The notes beneath the pieces are model-generated. The model worked only from the letters and a program-made list of their open reading frames with translations, had not been told where the DNA came from and did not search any database. Shown piece by piece: positions 1 through 8,471 of a stretch of 14,019 nt of DNA. The translations under genes were made by a program, and so were the position numbers. Source of the stretch: G963692885 sp964657395 (GTDB lineage: Bacteria > Acidobacteriota > Terriglobia > Terriglobales > Acidobacteriaceae); the NCBI GenBank assembly GCA_964657395.1, contig CAZZUX010000103.1:1-14019 (forward strand), written 5' to 3'. How positions within the stretch are numbered: position 1 is the first letter of the stretch; the number at the start of each line of letters is the position of its first letter.

Positions 1-1021
1 CTTTCAACTCTGGATGTTTGCCTGCGTGACGCGGATCCTGGTGGTCGCCCATGTAAAACCATGGCCAGCCATAGAAACCGTCTTCCTGGACATGAGTAAT
101 GTAATCCGGAACAAGATTGTCCCCCAGCATGTCCCGCTCATTGGTGGAACACCATAACTGGCCGGTGGTTGGATTGACCGCCTCTCCGACACAGTTTCGG
201 ATACCCGATGCGTAGACCTTCAGGAACTTGCCTTCCGGAGTGAACTGGAGGACATCCGCGCGATGGACTTCGGCGGGATTGTTGTCTACATCGTCGACGT
301 TGGAGTGGGAGCCGACGGAAACCAGCATCTTGGTGCCGTCTTTGGAGAAGGCGATGTCTCGGGTCCAGTGGCCGCCTCCACGGAGACGACCGCCTCCGGG
401 CAGATCAGCCAGCTTCTGGGCAGGTCCGGTGGCTTTCAGGTCTCCATTCTTGTAAGGAAAGCGGACGACCGAATCCGTGTTGCCGATGTAAACCCATTTC
501 GGGTCAGGTCCTTCGGGATAGAAGCGGATGCCGAAGGGTTGCGTGACGTCCGTGGTGTAGGTCTCGGTTTGCTGTGGCTTGCCTTCCGGAGTCTGGCCGC
601 GAAAGACCATGATCTTGCTGGACTCGCTCAGCGCGACGAAGAGGTCGCCATTAGGAGCGGTGCGGATGAGCCGTGGCCGGTCAATGCCGGTGGCGTACAT
701 GTCGACTTTGAAACCAGCCGGTACTTTCGGCCATGCATTGTCAGGGCGGGTGATGGTTTTGGAGCCCGCGTCGACTCCCTTGGTGGCGTAGGGGGCGGGA
801 AGGTCGGCAACGGTGAGCTTGCGAAAAGTGCCGGGAGACTCCTTTGAATAGTCAGTGAAGGCCTCCTGGCCGGTGAGAACATTCGCAGGGCTGGCCGCGG
901 AGATGGAGGGAGCGGGCGCAGCGTGGACGCGGGCGACCCAGTGAGCGCCGCCGATGAGGATGCCGGCAGATGCGGCCCCAGCGAGAGCGAGGCCCCGGAT
1001 GAATGGTCTGCTGTGGTTCAT
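1..1021 (-). CDS. PQQ-dependent sugar (sorbosone/glucose) dehydrogenase family protein, 3' end cut off by the window
   Basis: This minus-strand reading frame is open from an ATG at 1021-1019 to the left edge, giving 340 codons. The family usually runs past 400 residues, so roughly the last quarter is missing. It begins with a hydrophobic export signal (residues about 8-34, ending in VHA before APAP), so the enzyme is probably periplasmic. From about residue 95 it shows the six-bladed propeller repeats of soluble quinoprotein sugar dehydrogenases. GHWTRDIAF (217-225) resembles the region of the catalytic histidine. ASGIRNCVGEAVNP (271-284) matches the Arg-Asn quinone-binding segment of soluble glucose dehydrogenase. 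LWCSTNERDMLGDNLVPDY (289-307) and FYGWPWFYMG (316-325) are typical of the sorbosone dehydrogenase branch. Such enzymes oxidise aldoses or aldehydes with PQQ; the substrate here cannot be told. An AGGAG lies about 10 bases before the ATG. The gene points away from the TonB-dependent receptor. Confidence 0.88.
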   Translation of the reverse strand, partial: MNHSRPFIRGLALAGAASAGILIGGAHWVARVHAAPAPSISAASPANVLTGQEAFTDYSKESPGTFRKLTVADLPAPYATKGVDAGSKTITRPDNAWPKVPAGFKVDMYATGIDRPRLIRTAPNGDLFVALSESSKIMVFRGQTPEGKPQQTETYTTDVTQPFGIRFYPEGPDPKWVYIGNTDSVVRFPYKNGDLKATGPAQKLADLPGGGRLRGGGHWTRDIAFSKDGTKMLVSVGSHSNVDDVDNNPAEVHRADVLQFTPEGKFLKVYASGIRNCVGEAVNPTTGQLWCSTNERDMLGDNLVPDYITHVQEDGFYGWPWFYMGDHQDPRHAGKHPELK

Positions 1022-1075
1022 TTTGCTGATGCTCCTGTTGGACCGCAGTGCTGCAAGGGTCATTGAATCTTGTCA

Positions 1076-1130
1076 TACGTCCTATTCATAGATGCGGCAC
1101 GGTGGCGTGTAGCGGACGGGGCCTTTGCGC
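1076..1130. repeat. Left copy of an exact 55-bp direct repeat flanking an assembly gap
   Basis: The 55 bases starting TACGTCCTATTCATAGATGC and ending GGGGCCTTTGCGC are repeated exactly at 1231-1285, one copy touching each side of the 100-N run. Contig ends sharing a fixed-length overlap are expected when an assembler breaks a graph at a k-mer overlap and a scaffolder then inserts a standard gap. The copy is therefore more likely an artefact than a genomic duplication. Confidence 0.9.
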
Positions 1131-1230
1131 NNNNNNNNNNNNNNNNNNNNNNNNNNNNNNNNNNNNNNNNNNNNNNNNNNNNNNNNNNNNNNNNNNNNNN
1201 NNNNNNNNNNNNNNNNNNNNNNNNNNNNNN
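1131..1230. other. Assembly gap (100 N) in the intergenic region before the receptor gene
   Basis: Exactly 100 undetermined bases, a conventional placeholder for a gap of unknown size. The duplicated 55-bp flanks suggest the two contigs actually overlap, so little or nothing may be missing. Open frames that run through the N block have no meaning. Part of the promoter region of the dehydrogenase gene may be affected. Confidence 0.97.
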
Positions 1231-1285
1231 TACGTCCTATTCATAGATGCGGCACGGTGGCGTGTAGCGGACGGGGCCTTTGCGC
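1231..1285. repeat. Right copy of the exact 55-bp direct repeat flanking the gap
   Basis: Identical to 1076-1130. The sequence continues with unique bases (GTCGCTGCAACAGG) after 1285. If the repeat is collapsed, the intergenic region between the dehydrogenase start (1021) and the receptor start (1607) shrinks from 585 to about 430 bp. Confidence 0.9.
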
Positions 1286-1606
1286 GTCGCTGCAACAGGG
1301 TTTCAGCCGGTATGCCATTGGCGATGGCCTGGCTACGTAGGTTGAGCTCTCTTCGCGAAGATGGTTGCCTGCATAGGACGGATCAGTTTTGTGTTATCAA
1401 CAGCATACGAAGCAATGTGGCTACAGGAATTCGTATCGGTTTCTCCTGATTTCCGTACCCCTGGTGTGGTCTCGCAGGGCGGGCAGCCGCCAAGCGTTGT
1501 TAATTGCCCGAGTTGGGCGCATGTACAACTTTGGCATCATGGTTGCCTGTATTGATGTGCAAGTGCTTCTATCTCCAGATATCAGGCCGGGAGTCCGTAC
1601 AAGCTT
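1286..1606. other. Non-coding leader of the TonB-dependent receptor gene
   Basis: I see no convincing gene in these 321 bases. Short open frames here lack family resemblance and run into the gap. The stretch holds the sigma-54-like element at 1531-1547. It also holds a small 5-bp-arm hairpin, GGCGG GCAG CCGCC, at 1478-1491, and two copies of ATGGTTGCCTG (1361-1371 and 1539-1549), of which only the second has a -24 partner. A GGGAG at 1589-1593 can act as the ribosome binding site for the ATG at 1607. Confidence 0.6.
1531..1547 (+). promoter_or_regulatory. Candidate sigma-54 (RpoN) -24/-12 promoter for the TonB-dependent receptor
   Basis: TGGCAT (1532-1537), five bases, then TTGC (1543-1546) gives the required GG-N10-GC spacing, with GG at 1533-1534 and GC at 1545-1546. 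It closely follows the consensus TGGCAC-N5-TTGCW, and the base before TGGCAT is a pyrimidine, as preferred. Transcription would start near 1558, leaving a leader of about 49 bases with a plausible ribosome binding site before 1607. No obvious sigma-70 promoter was found nearby. A short motif like this can arise by chance, so this is a strong-looking but untested match. Confidence 0.45.
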
Positions 1607-4600
1607 ATGAAGTCTCGTAAAAGCTGGTTGTTGAAAGGTTCGTCTCTGTCACTCAAGTTCGTACTTTGCGGAGGAATTGTTGTCCCCGCGGTGCTGCTTG
1701 CCCCTCATCATGCCCAGGCGCAGGCTACGAATACGAGTGGATCGATCCAGGGAACGATCACCGATTCCAGTGGAGCTGTATTGCCGGGAGCCACGGTCAC
1801 GATCACGAATGCCGGTACATCGAACGCGAAGACATTGACGACGGACGCTGCGGGTTTTTACACCTCCGGACCGTTGACGCCGGGTTCGTACAAGATCTCG
1901 GTTACGGCTTCTGGGTTTTCCAGTGTAGATGCGACGACCACAGTCCAGATCAGCTCGGTGTCGACGGACAATTACAAGCTGGCGGTGGGCACGGCTGCTC
2001 AGGTGGTGCAGGTTGAAGGTTCGGGTGTGCAGGTGAACTCCGAGCAGTCGAGTGTGGGCAGCGTGATCACGCCGCAGCAGATCCAGAACCTGCCTGTGCA
2101 GGGACGGAACTTCCTCGACCTGGCGCAGTTGGAGCCGGGCGTGCAACTGCAGAGCGGTGAGACGTTCGACCCGACGAAGGCCGGCTATTCGGCTTTGTCG
2201 ATTGGCGGCATCTCGGGACGTTCGACCCGTATTCTGCTGGATGGATCGGATATCACGGACGAGACGGTCGGAACGACGATCTTCAATGTGCCGTCGGGCG
2301 CGATTGGCGAGTTCCAGTTGAATCGTTCAACGGGCGACGTCTCGGGCGATCTGACGTCTTCGGGTTCGGTGTTCGTGGCGACGCCCTCGGGTACGAACTC
2401 CTTTCACGGACAGGGCTTCTACTTCTTCCAGGATCATAACGTCGGGTTCTCGAACTCGGGCGGTGGCGTCAATCCTCCGTTCCAGCGGAACCAGTTTGGC
2501 GGGTACGCTGGTGGTCCGATCAAGAAGAACAAGTTGTATTTCTTCGGAGACCTGGAACGGATCAAGCAGGATTCGGGTCAGTCGGTGACACTGGCGCCTA
2601 CTTTTGCGGCGATCCAGGCAGCGAATCCTTATTATGGATCTCCGTTCCGGGATACCTACTCTGTTATCCGGCTGGATTATGACGGACCGAAGGGAGTTCA
2701 CTTCTTTGCGCGCGGCAACTATGAGGTGAACAGCGTAGCGTCTACGTTCGGCTATGGGTACTCGCGTTATGCGAACCGGGACAACACGCCTGGTTTGTCG
2801 ACGGGTGCTGACTTCACGACGGGCAAGTTCACGCACAGTTTCCGTGGCGGTTACGAGAAGTTTCATAACTTGATCAGCGATGCCAGCGGAAGCGGTGTTT
2901 ACAACCCACTGCCGGAGATTGAGCTCGAGATTCAAGGATCCGGTTTGTACAGTGGGCCGAACCTTCTGGCTCCTCAACAGACCTACCAGTCGGAGAAGCA
3001 ACTGCGGTATGACGGCAGCTGGACGAAGGGTGCCAACACGATCCGCTACGGGGCAAGTTTGAACCGCATCCTGGGTGGCGGTTTTGCTTCATTCTTCGGG
3101 ATTGCACCACAGGTGGTTGGTACGGCATCGACAGCAGGAGCGGATCCTACGAACCCGCTCGACTACACTGCGGCAGCCGTGATCCTGGGTAATGGCCAGG
3201 GTTACAGCACGGAGCTGAGCGGATTTGGCAAGCCTGCCGGCGGCCAGGGTGACTGGCGTACGGGTGCTTACTTTGCAGATACGATCAAGATCACGCCAAA
3301 TTTCACGTTGAATGCCGGAGTTCGATACCAGCGGGATACGGGTCGGGGCGATTCTGACCTGGCACCGATTCCCTGCTCTGCTATCGACACTTCAGTCTTC
3401 CCGACGCCTCCATGCACAGGTAACAGCCAGTTGCTGGATCAGTTCGGACCCGGGTTAGGTGACCGGGTACGGCAGCCTAACAATGAGTTTGGTCCACAGC
3501 TTGGATTCGCCTATGCACCTCCTGGATTGAATGGCAAGACGGTGTTAAGCGCCGGCGCCGGGCTGTACTTCGAGAACTCGGTGTTCAACAATGTACTGTT
3601 CGATCGCCCGGCGAAGCTGGCGAAGGGGCTGTTCTTCGGCGACTCGGAGGTTTGTGGCGGTATTAACAGCATCACGGTGAATGGACAGACCATCGCGAGT
3701 GGTGGCGGTGTGCCGATCTCAACCCTGTGCAACGAGCCGGTCAGCCAATCGGCTGCGGGCTTTGCGGCTCTTTCCAAGGCCTACCAGGCAGCCGTAGCAG
3801 CAGGCGGCGCGACGGCGAACTCGAGCTTCGTGGGCGAGTCGCTTTCGATCTCTCAATCGAGCGGTCTGGATGCTTATGTGCCTTTTGCCTTCACGGCTCC
3901 GCGTTCGCTCCATGTGAACTTTGGAATTGAGCAGCAGATTGGCAACGGGATGGTGCTTTCAGCTGCTTATCTTCACCAGGTGGATTGGAAGTTCATGCAG
4001 TCGCAGGATTTCAATTCTGTGGGTGACGCGCGTTATTTCGATCCGGTCGCGGCGGCAGCGGGCATCAACAAGACGCTGGCGGCCTGCGGCGTTTCCAGTT
4101 TGAACGAAGCGATCATCAGCTGCCCCGGCCTGCACAGTGTAGGAGCGGGTGCGACGATTGCCGACTTTTCTTCAAATGGCCTGGGATCGGGCGTGGATGT
4201 GAATGGTGGAGCCGCGCCGGCTGGCGGTCTTGCAGCATTCCCGGGGAAGAACCCGGCGGTCGGACAGGGAATGTTCCAGTATCCGAATGGACGTTCTTCG
4301 TACGACGCTCTGCAGGTGCAATTCAAGGAGCAGCGGAATCATCCGATTCGCGGCTTCTCCGCAACCAACCTGGAAGTCTCCTATAACTACTCGCGCTTTG
4401 TGACGACGTCGACCGGCGTACAGGGCGGCGTGAGTTCCGACCAATACTTCCAAGGCACTTCGTTCGACTGGCGGAATCCTACCGGTTTCGTCGGCCGCGG
4501 CAGTCTTGATCGTCCGCAGCAGCTGTCGTTCGGTGGCTATGCAACAGTGAAGCGCGGTCCGCAGGTCGGCTTGATTGCGCACTTCGGCTCGGCTATCCCA

Positions 4601-5212
4601 ACGACTCTGACGCTGGATAACACTTCAGGGACAGCTGGACAGCTCTTCCAGACTGACCTGTTCGGTACCGGCAATACGAACACCTCGTACACCTCGGGAC
4701 AACTGGCGCCGGAACAGAATCCTGGGTCTTACATGCGTAGTCTGCATGGGAACACTCTGAACAATTACATCAACTACTTCAACTCGAAGTATGCGGGTAC
4801 ACTGACGCCGGCGGGGCAGCAGCTGGTGAGCAGCGGTGTGATTTCGCAGGCGCAGCTGGTGGCGCTGGGCGGCGTGGTGCAGCCGCTTGCGCAGGCTCCT
4901 GCTCACGCAATCGAGAACGGCGATCTGAAGGAGATTGACGCCAATGTTCAGTACGAGATCAAGATTCCTTTCCTTGGGGAAGCGGGAACTTTGATTCCGT
5001 CGGTGGCCTTCTACAACGTTGCCAACTTCTCGAACTATGGTGGTCCGAACAATGGCATCCTGCTGAACCAGGCAGATGCCGGGACATCCGGTTATGTGAA
5101 TGGACCGAACTCGTTTGCGGATCGCGGTCAGTTTCGCACGGAGCGTGGTTCGGGTACGTTCAACCTGGGTGGACCGAGGACGGCGGAGTTCCAACTCAAA
5201 CTGAACTTTTAA
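1607..5212 (+). CDS. Oar-like TonB-dependent outer-membrane receptor with carboxypeptidase-regulatory-like domain
   Basis: The 1201-residue protein is a large outer-membrane beta-barrel, expected to import a ligand (often a glycan fragment or chelate) using energy from TonB-ExbBD, or to serve as an adhesion/transport protein like myxobacterial Oar. Residues 1-39 form a signal peptide (basic start, hydrophobic core, cleavage near HHAQA). Residues about 45-125 are a carboxypeptidase-regulatory-like beta-sandwich (GSIQGTITDSSGAVLPGATV). The plug follows: ITPQQIQNLPVQGRNFLDL (154-172), then ILLDG and FVATPSGTNSFHG. The strand FGGYAGGPIKKNKLYFFGD is characteristic of this acidobacterial family. 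The rest is Tyr/Phe/Gly-rich barrel ending in QLKLNF, a terminal aromatic typical of barrel insertion signals. Its length of about 1200 residues is usual for the family. No classical TonB box is evident. The ligand is unknown. The gene stands alone, with no SusD-like partner beside it, and ends at a hairpin. Confidence 0.93.
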   Translation: MKSRKSWLLKGSSLSLKFVLCGGIVVPAVLLAPHHAQAQATNTSGSIQGTITDSSGAVLPGATVTITNAGTSNAKTLTTDAAGFYTSGPLTPGSYKISVTASGFSSVDATTTVQISSVSTDNYKLAVGTAAQVVQVEGSGVQVNSEQSSVGSVITPQQIQNLPVQGRNFLDLAQLEPGVQLQSGETFDPTKAGYSALSIGGISGRSTRILLDGSDITDETVGTTIFNVPSGAIGEFQLNRSTGDVSGDLTSSGSVFVATPSGTNSFHGQGFYFFQDHNVGFSNSGGGVNPPFQRNQFGGYAGGPIKKNKLYFFGDLERIKQDSGQSVTLAPTFAAIQAANPYYGSPFRDTYSVIRLDYDGPKGVHFFARGNYEVNSVASTFGYGYSRYANRDNTPGLSTGADFTTGKFTHSFRGGYEKFHNLISDASGSGVYNPLPEIELEIQGSGLYSGPNLLAPQQTYQSEKQLRYDGSWTKGANTIRYGASLNRILGGGFASFFGIAPQVVGTASTAGADPTNPLDYTAAAVILGNGQGYSTELSGFGKPAGGQGDWRTGAYFADTIKITPNFTLNAGVRYQRDTGRGDSDLAPIPCSAIDTSVFPTPPCTGNSQLLDQFGPGLGDRVRQPNNEFGPQLGFAYAPPGLNGKTVLSAGAGLYFENSVFNNVLFDRPAKLAKGLFFGDSEVCGGINSITVNGQTIASGGGVPISTLCNEPVSQSAAGFAALSKAYQAAVAAGGATANSSFVGESLSISQSSGLDAYVPFAFTAPRSLHVNFGIEQQIGNGMVLSAAYLHQVDWKFMQSQDFNSVGDARYFDPVAAAAGINKTLAACGVSSLNEAIISCPGLHSVGAGATIADFSSNGLGSGVDVNGGAAPAGGLAAFPGKNPAVGQGMFQYPNGRSSYDALQVQFKEQRNHPIRGFSATNLEVSYNYSRFVTTSTGVQGGVSSDQYFQGTSFDWRNPTGFVGRGSLDRPQQLSFGGYATVKRGPQVGLIAHFGSAIPTTLTLDNTSGTAGQLFQTDLFGTGNTNTSYTSGQLAPEQNPGSYMRSLHGNTLNNYINYFNSKYAGTLTPAGQQLVSSGVISQAQLVALGGVVQPLAQAPAHAIENGDLKEIDANVQYEIKIPFLGEAGTLIPSVAFYNVANFSNYGGPNNGILLNQADAGTSGYVNGPNSFADRGQFRTERGSGTFNLGGPRTAEFQLKLNF

Positions 5213-5234
5213 CTGGATAGAGGACGGAACATAG

Positions 5235-5258
5235 AGGCCCGGCGCAATCGCCGGGCCT
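5235..5258 (+). terminator. Hairpin terminator after the receptor gene
   Basis: AGGCCCGGCG, loop CAAT, CGCCGGGCCT forms a perfect 10-bp GC-rich stem beginning 22 bases after the stop codon. It is followed by TTCGTGCGTTT, a weak T-rich tail. The position and perfect stem make an intrinsic terminator likely, and it separates the receptor from the downstream HAD gene. Confidence 0.75.
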
Positions 5259-5434
5259 TCGTGCGTTTACTGTTTTGAGATTGTGCCAAGAAGGGAAACG
5301 CAGAAGTCGCCTTCCGCTTCCGGGAAACAAGTTGCGGTGCGTGTTGAATGGTTGGACTAGTAGAGACGCTGACCCGCTAGGCTTTGGGTTACAGGCTATG
5401 CGTTGGAGTGGACGCAGGTGCTGACGGGTATGCG

Positions 5435-7660
5435 ATGAGGGCATCTGGATTTGTGGAAGAGGGGCTGAAGCGGCCAGCGATGGCCGGGATGCTGAACGCG
5501 TTGGAGGCAGTTGGTGGAGTGCCTCCAATTTTAGAGATCGCGACGGATGTGTTGCCACCGCCGCCGAGCTTTGCTGCGATACGCGAATTTGTCTGCCAGC
5601 GGAGAGCCGCCGAGCGGGCCAGCTACACCGAGGACGCGGAACTTACCACTGTCTTTCTGCGGGAGCTGGAACAGGTAGATGTCGTGTCGTTCGACATTTT
5701 TGACACGGCCCTTTTCCGGTATGTGGACCATCCGGTGGATGTGTTCCTGCATTTTGAGAGACTGCCTGCCTTTGCGGCTCATCGGTACAACCAGGCGATC
5801 TCGCGAAAGCGGCTGCTGGCTGAACAGGCAGTCAGGCCGATCGCAGCCAGGTTGATCGGCAGTCACGAAGTAAATCTGTACGAGATCTACCAGGTATTCT
5901 GCGAGCAGAATGGGATCCCGCAGGAGTTTGCTGCGTCGTTTACCGATGCAGAAGAAGATCTGGAGCTTCAGCTGTGTGCGCCGAATCCAGCGATTGTTGC
6001 GTTGTACCGGGCTGCGGTCGGCTTGGGCAAGCGTGTGATTTTTGTTTCTGACACGTACCATCGCGACTGCTTTCTGCTGCGATTGCTGAACGCGCACGGG
6101 TATGCCGCGGTGAAGGAAGACCTGTTCGCATCTTCGCATCTGCGGAAGTCCAAGCAGAGCGGATTGTTGTTCCCGCACGTGGTGCAGGCGCTCGGCGTGC
6201 AGCCGGGAAGAATGCTGCATGTCGGAGACCATCCGATCTCTGATTTTCGTGAGCCGAAGGCGATGGGCATCCGATCGATTCTTCACACACACAAGCTGTC
6301 CAAAGAGACGCCGACACTCATGACACAGAACGGCGGCCCGCTGCGCCCTGGGGATGATAGCCGTCTCAGTTACCTGTCGCTCGTGCGCGGGTTGAGGAGT
6401 GTGACGCCTCAACGGGCCGCGGAGTTTGAACGCGCCCAGGATTTCTGGTGGAAGTTCGGATATGCGGCAGCAGGACCGTTGACGACGGGTTTCTGCCAGT
6501 GGCTGGAAGAGTCATTCCGGACAGATGGCATAGAGCATGCCTACTTCATGCTGCGAGATGGAGCATTGTTTCATCGTGTGTACCAGGCTCTGTTTCAGCA
6601 GAAGGCCGATGCCTGCACGATAAGCACGTTGCCAGCTTCGCGGCGAGCAGCATTGCTGCCGATTGTGGGCTTGGCCGCATCCTTTGCAGTGCCAAGCCTG
6701 CTTGGTGGAATCGGGCTACGGCCGATGCGGGAGTACGTAGACCGCCTGGGAATTGCTGCGGGCGGGTTTGAAGATGAGGCGCGGGAGGCAGGATTCACTT
6801 CACTGGAGGAGCGCGTCGATGGAAGGATCGACACGCAACGGCTGTTGAGCTTCTTTCAGAAGCGCCGTGTGATGGAGGCGCTGCTAGGGCAGGGTGAGGC
6901 CGAGCGGGTGATGCTGGAGCGCTACCTGGCGCAGGAGGGGATGACCTCGCACAGGAGAGTAGCGCTGGTTGATCTGGGTTGGGGAGGAACCATCCATAAA
7001 GCACTGCATGTGCTGCTGCGACATGCCGCGCCAGAAACCAAGCTGACGGGCTACTATCTCGCGACCTTCCCCGACGTGCCGCACAGCGCGATGCCGGAAC
7101 TATCGTTGCGCTCCTACCTGGCGCACCGGGGAAGTCCCGCACAGGTCATTCGGCAAATTGTTTCGTTCCTGAATCTTTTTGAGACGGTGTTTTCGAGCAC
7201 GGAAGGCAGCCTACTGCGCTTTGAGGAGTCGGAGGGCAGTCATAGAAGGATTGTGCCGGTGCGCCAGGCCTCTGACAAGTCAGAGGAACAGAGTCGGCGG
7301 CTGGAAGCGATGCATGAGGGAGCCGTGGCGTTTGCACGCGATTATCGGAGGTGTCCGGTAACTGCCGGTTTGCCGGTCATGCCTTCTGAAGTCGCTGGGG
7401 AGGAGTTTTTTCGGGTGATCCAGCAGCCTCTGCCGGAAGAGGCACGCCTGCTGGGACAGTTGGTGCATTGCGACAACCTGGGATCAACGTCGCAGCATCG
7501 TGCGACAGAGATGCGCGCCAGTTCCGATCCAGAGGTGGTGTTCGAAGATTACTGTAAGACGCATTGGAAACAGGGTGCGTTGAGTTTGCCGACAGCGGAG
7601 GGTGCAGCGCTGCGAACACTGGTGTGGCTGATGCAGACTGCCAGCGGGGGAGCAATCTGA
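5435..7660 (+). CDS. Large HAD-superfamily hydrolase, COG5610 type
   Basis: A two-part cytoplasmic protein of about 741 residues. The N-terminal half carries all HAD motifs, numbered from the ATG at 5435: motif I SFDIFDT with nucleophile Asp87 and Asp90, motif II VIFVSDT with Ser205, a lysine in RKSKQSG (Lys238 or Lys240), and motif IV VGDHPISDF with Asp265 and Asp270. Phosphatase-type chemistry is therefore plausible. The C-terminal half (FGYAAAGPLTTGF, HAYFMLRDGALFH, ALVDLGWGGTIHKAL) matches the long extension found in COG5610 proteins, often encoded in polysaccharide or O-antigen loci. Its role is not established and the substrate is unknown. The start is uncertain: the frame is open back to a TTG at 5384, and ATGs at 5435, 5480 and 5489 are possible. 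GACGGG lies a few bases before 5435, and GGAAGAGGGG lies 15 bases before 5480. No glycosyltransferases are adjacent. Confidence 0.85.
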   Translation: MRASGFVEEGLKRPAMAGMLNALEAVGGVPPILEIATDVLPPPPSFAAIREFVCQRRAAERASYTEDAELTTVFLRELEQVDVVSFDIFDTALFRYVDHPVDVFLHFERLPAFAAHRYNQAISRKRLLAEQAVRPIAARLIGSHEVNLYEIYQVFCEQNGIPQEFAASFTDAEEDLELQLCAPNPAIVALYRAAVGLGKRVIFVSDTYHRDCFLLRLLNAHGYAAVKEDLFASSHLRKSKQSGLLFPHVVQALGVQPGRMLHVGDHPISDFREPKAMGIRSILHTHKLSKETPTLMTQNGGPLRPGDDSRLSYLSLVRGLRSVTPQRAAEFERAQDFWWKFGYAAAGPLTTGFCQWLEESFRTDGIEHAYFMLRDGALFHRVYQALFQQKADACTISTLPASRRAALLPIVGLAASFAVPSLLGGIGLRPMREYVDRLGIAAGGFEDEAREAGFTSLEERVDGRIDTQRLLSFFQKRRVMEALLGQGEAERVMLERYLAQEGMTSHRRVALVDLGWGGTIHKALHVLLRHAAPETKLTGYYLATFPDVPHSAMPELSLRSYLAHRGSPAQVIRQIVSFLNLFETVFSSTEGSLLRFEESEGSHRRIVPVRQASDKSEEQSRRLEAMHEGAVAFARDYRRCPVTAGLPVMPSEVAGEEFFRVIQQPLPEEARLLGQLVHCDNLGSTSQHRATEMRASSDPEVVFEDYCKTHWKQGALSLPTAEGAALRTLVWLMQTASGGAI

Positions 7661-7995
7661 GTAAGGTCCGTAGGTCGATGCACGTCAAGCGCAGGGACCA
7701 AAGAGCCGGGTGAAGGCGTTACGATGCAGTCTTTGTCGAGTTGCCTTGTCGGAGCCGAGACGTAGTCAGCTTCGTCCAGCAGCCATAGGAGATTGGAAGC
7801 TGCTCTGCCGAAGCTGCCGGCTGCACAGATATTGCCTCAGCTGTAGCGGTCGGATGTACCTGGGTGCCGAAAGGTCTGGTGGAAGCACTTTGTCTGACAC
7901 ATCAGAGGGGCCGCCGATACAGGTGCGCATCTCTTGCCGCTTCCGCCGGGACTGGAAAGAAGCATGTGGCGGCTTCGTGGCAGGGCCTCCGCGCG

Positions 7996-8095
7996 NNNNN
8001 NNNNNNNNNNNNNNNNNNNNNNNNNNNNNNNNNNNNNNNNNNNNNNNNNNNNNNNNNNNNNNNNNNNNNNNNNNNNNNNNNNNNNNNNNNNNNNN
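7996..8095. other. Assembly gap (100 N)
   Basis: Exactly 100 undetermined bases. Unlike the first gap, the flanks (ending CTCCGCGCG, resuming CGTCGCTGGAG) do not duplicate each other, so the true distance is unknown and real sequence may be missing. Any frame drawn across it is invalid. Confidence 0.97.
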
Positions 8096-8448
8096 CGTCG
8101 CTGGAGTAACAGTCGCATGCTTTGCTCCTCGGATTTCGATGGCCGCTGCATCGTTACGCCGGGACCAGTGACCAAGCAACAGAGGAAAGCACGGTAAGAA
8201 GTATGGACGGTGGTAACAGGGCATGGTTTTTCGTGGCGGTTATAGAGCCATCATGCGGGATAGTAGCTGCTTGGCCGTCGCTACTTCTCCGGACCTCGCG
8301 CAGCGCATTGTTCATGCTCTGAGCCGACACAAACCGGACGAAAGAGGACGCTCGTTGAACATCTTCTATATTTACTGTTCATTCGAGCGCTTGTTGAGAG
8401 ATCGAGGTAGCCGCTGCAAGAAGGTCGTCTTAATGAATGGCGGAGGCG

Positions 8449-8471
8449 GGCGGCACCCGTCAGGTACCGCC
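8449..8471 (-). terminator. Possible hairpin terminator of the secreted-protein gene
   Basis: Read on the minus strand, GGCGGTACC, loop TGACG, GGTGCCGCC forms a 9-bp stem with one G-U pair, about 20 bases after the stop codon of the 208-residue gene. There is no run of T after it, so it may be a weak or Rho-assisted terminator. Confidence 0.4.

Noticed and set aside
263..847. Plus-strand open frame of 194 codons at the left edge
   Set aside because: It is the antisense shadow of the dehydrogenase gene, whose minus-strand translation has clear family motifs.
1361..1371. ATGGTTGCCTG, second occurrence of the -12 part of the sigma-54-like element
   Set aside because: The position where the -24 GG should lie is GC (1355-1356), so it cannot be a sigma-54 promoter. 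The 11-base repeat with 1539-1549 is probably chance.
1048..1449. Plus-strand open frame of 133 codons spanning the first N gap
   Set aside because: It reads through 100 N and the two duplicated 55-bp flanks, so its length is artificial, and the readable ends show no family resemblance.
5531..6412. Minus-strand open frame of 293 codons inside the HAD gene
   Set aside because: It is antisense to a gene with complete HAD motifs, and its arginine/glutamine-rich translation is typical of a shadow frame.
7766..8224. Minus-strand open frame of 152 codons across the second gap
   Set aside because: About a third of it is N. The remaining residues lack domains, a ribosome binding site and normal codon use.
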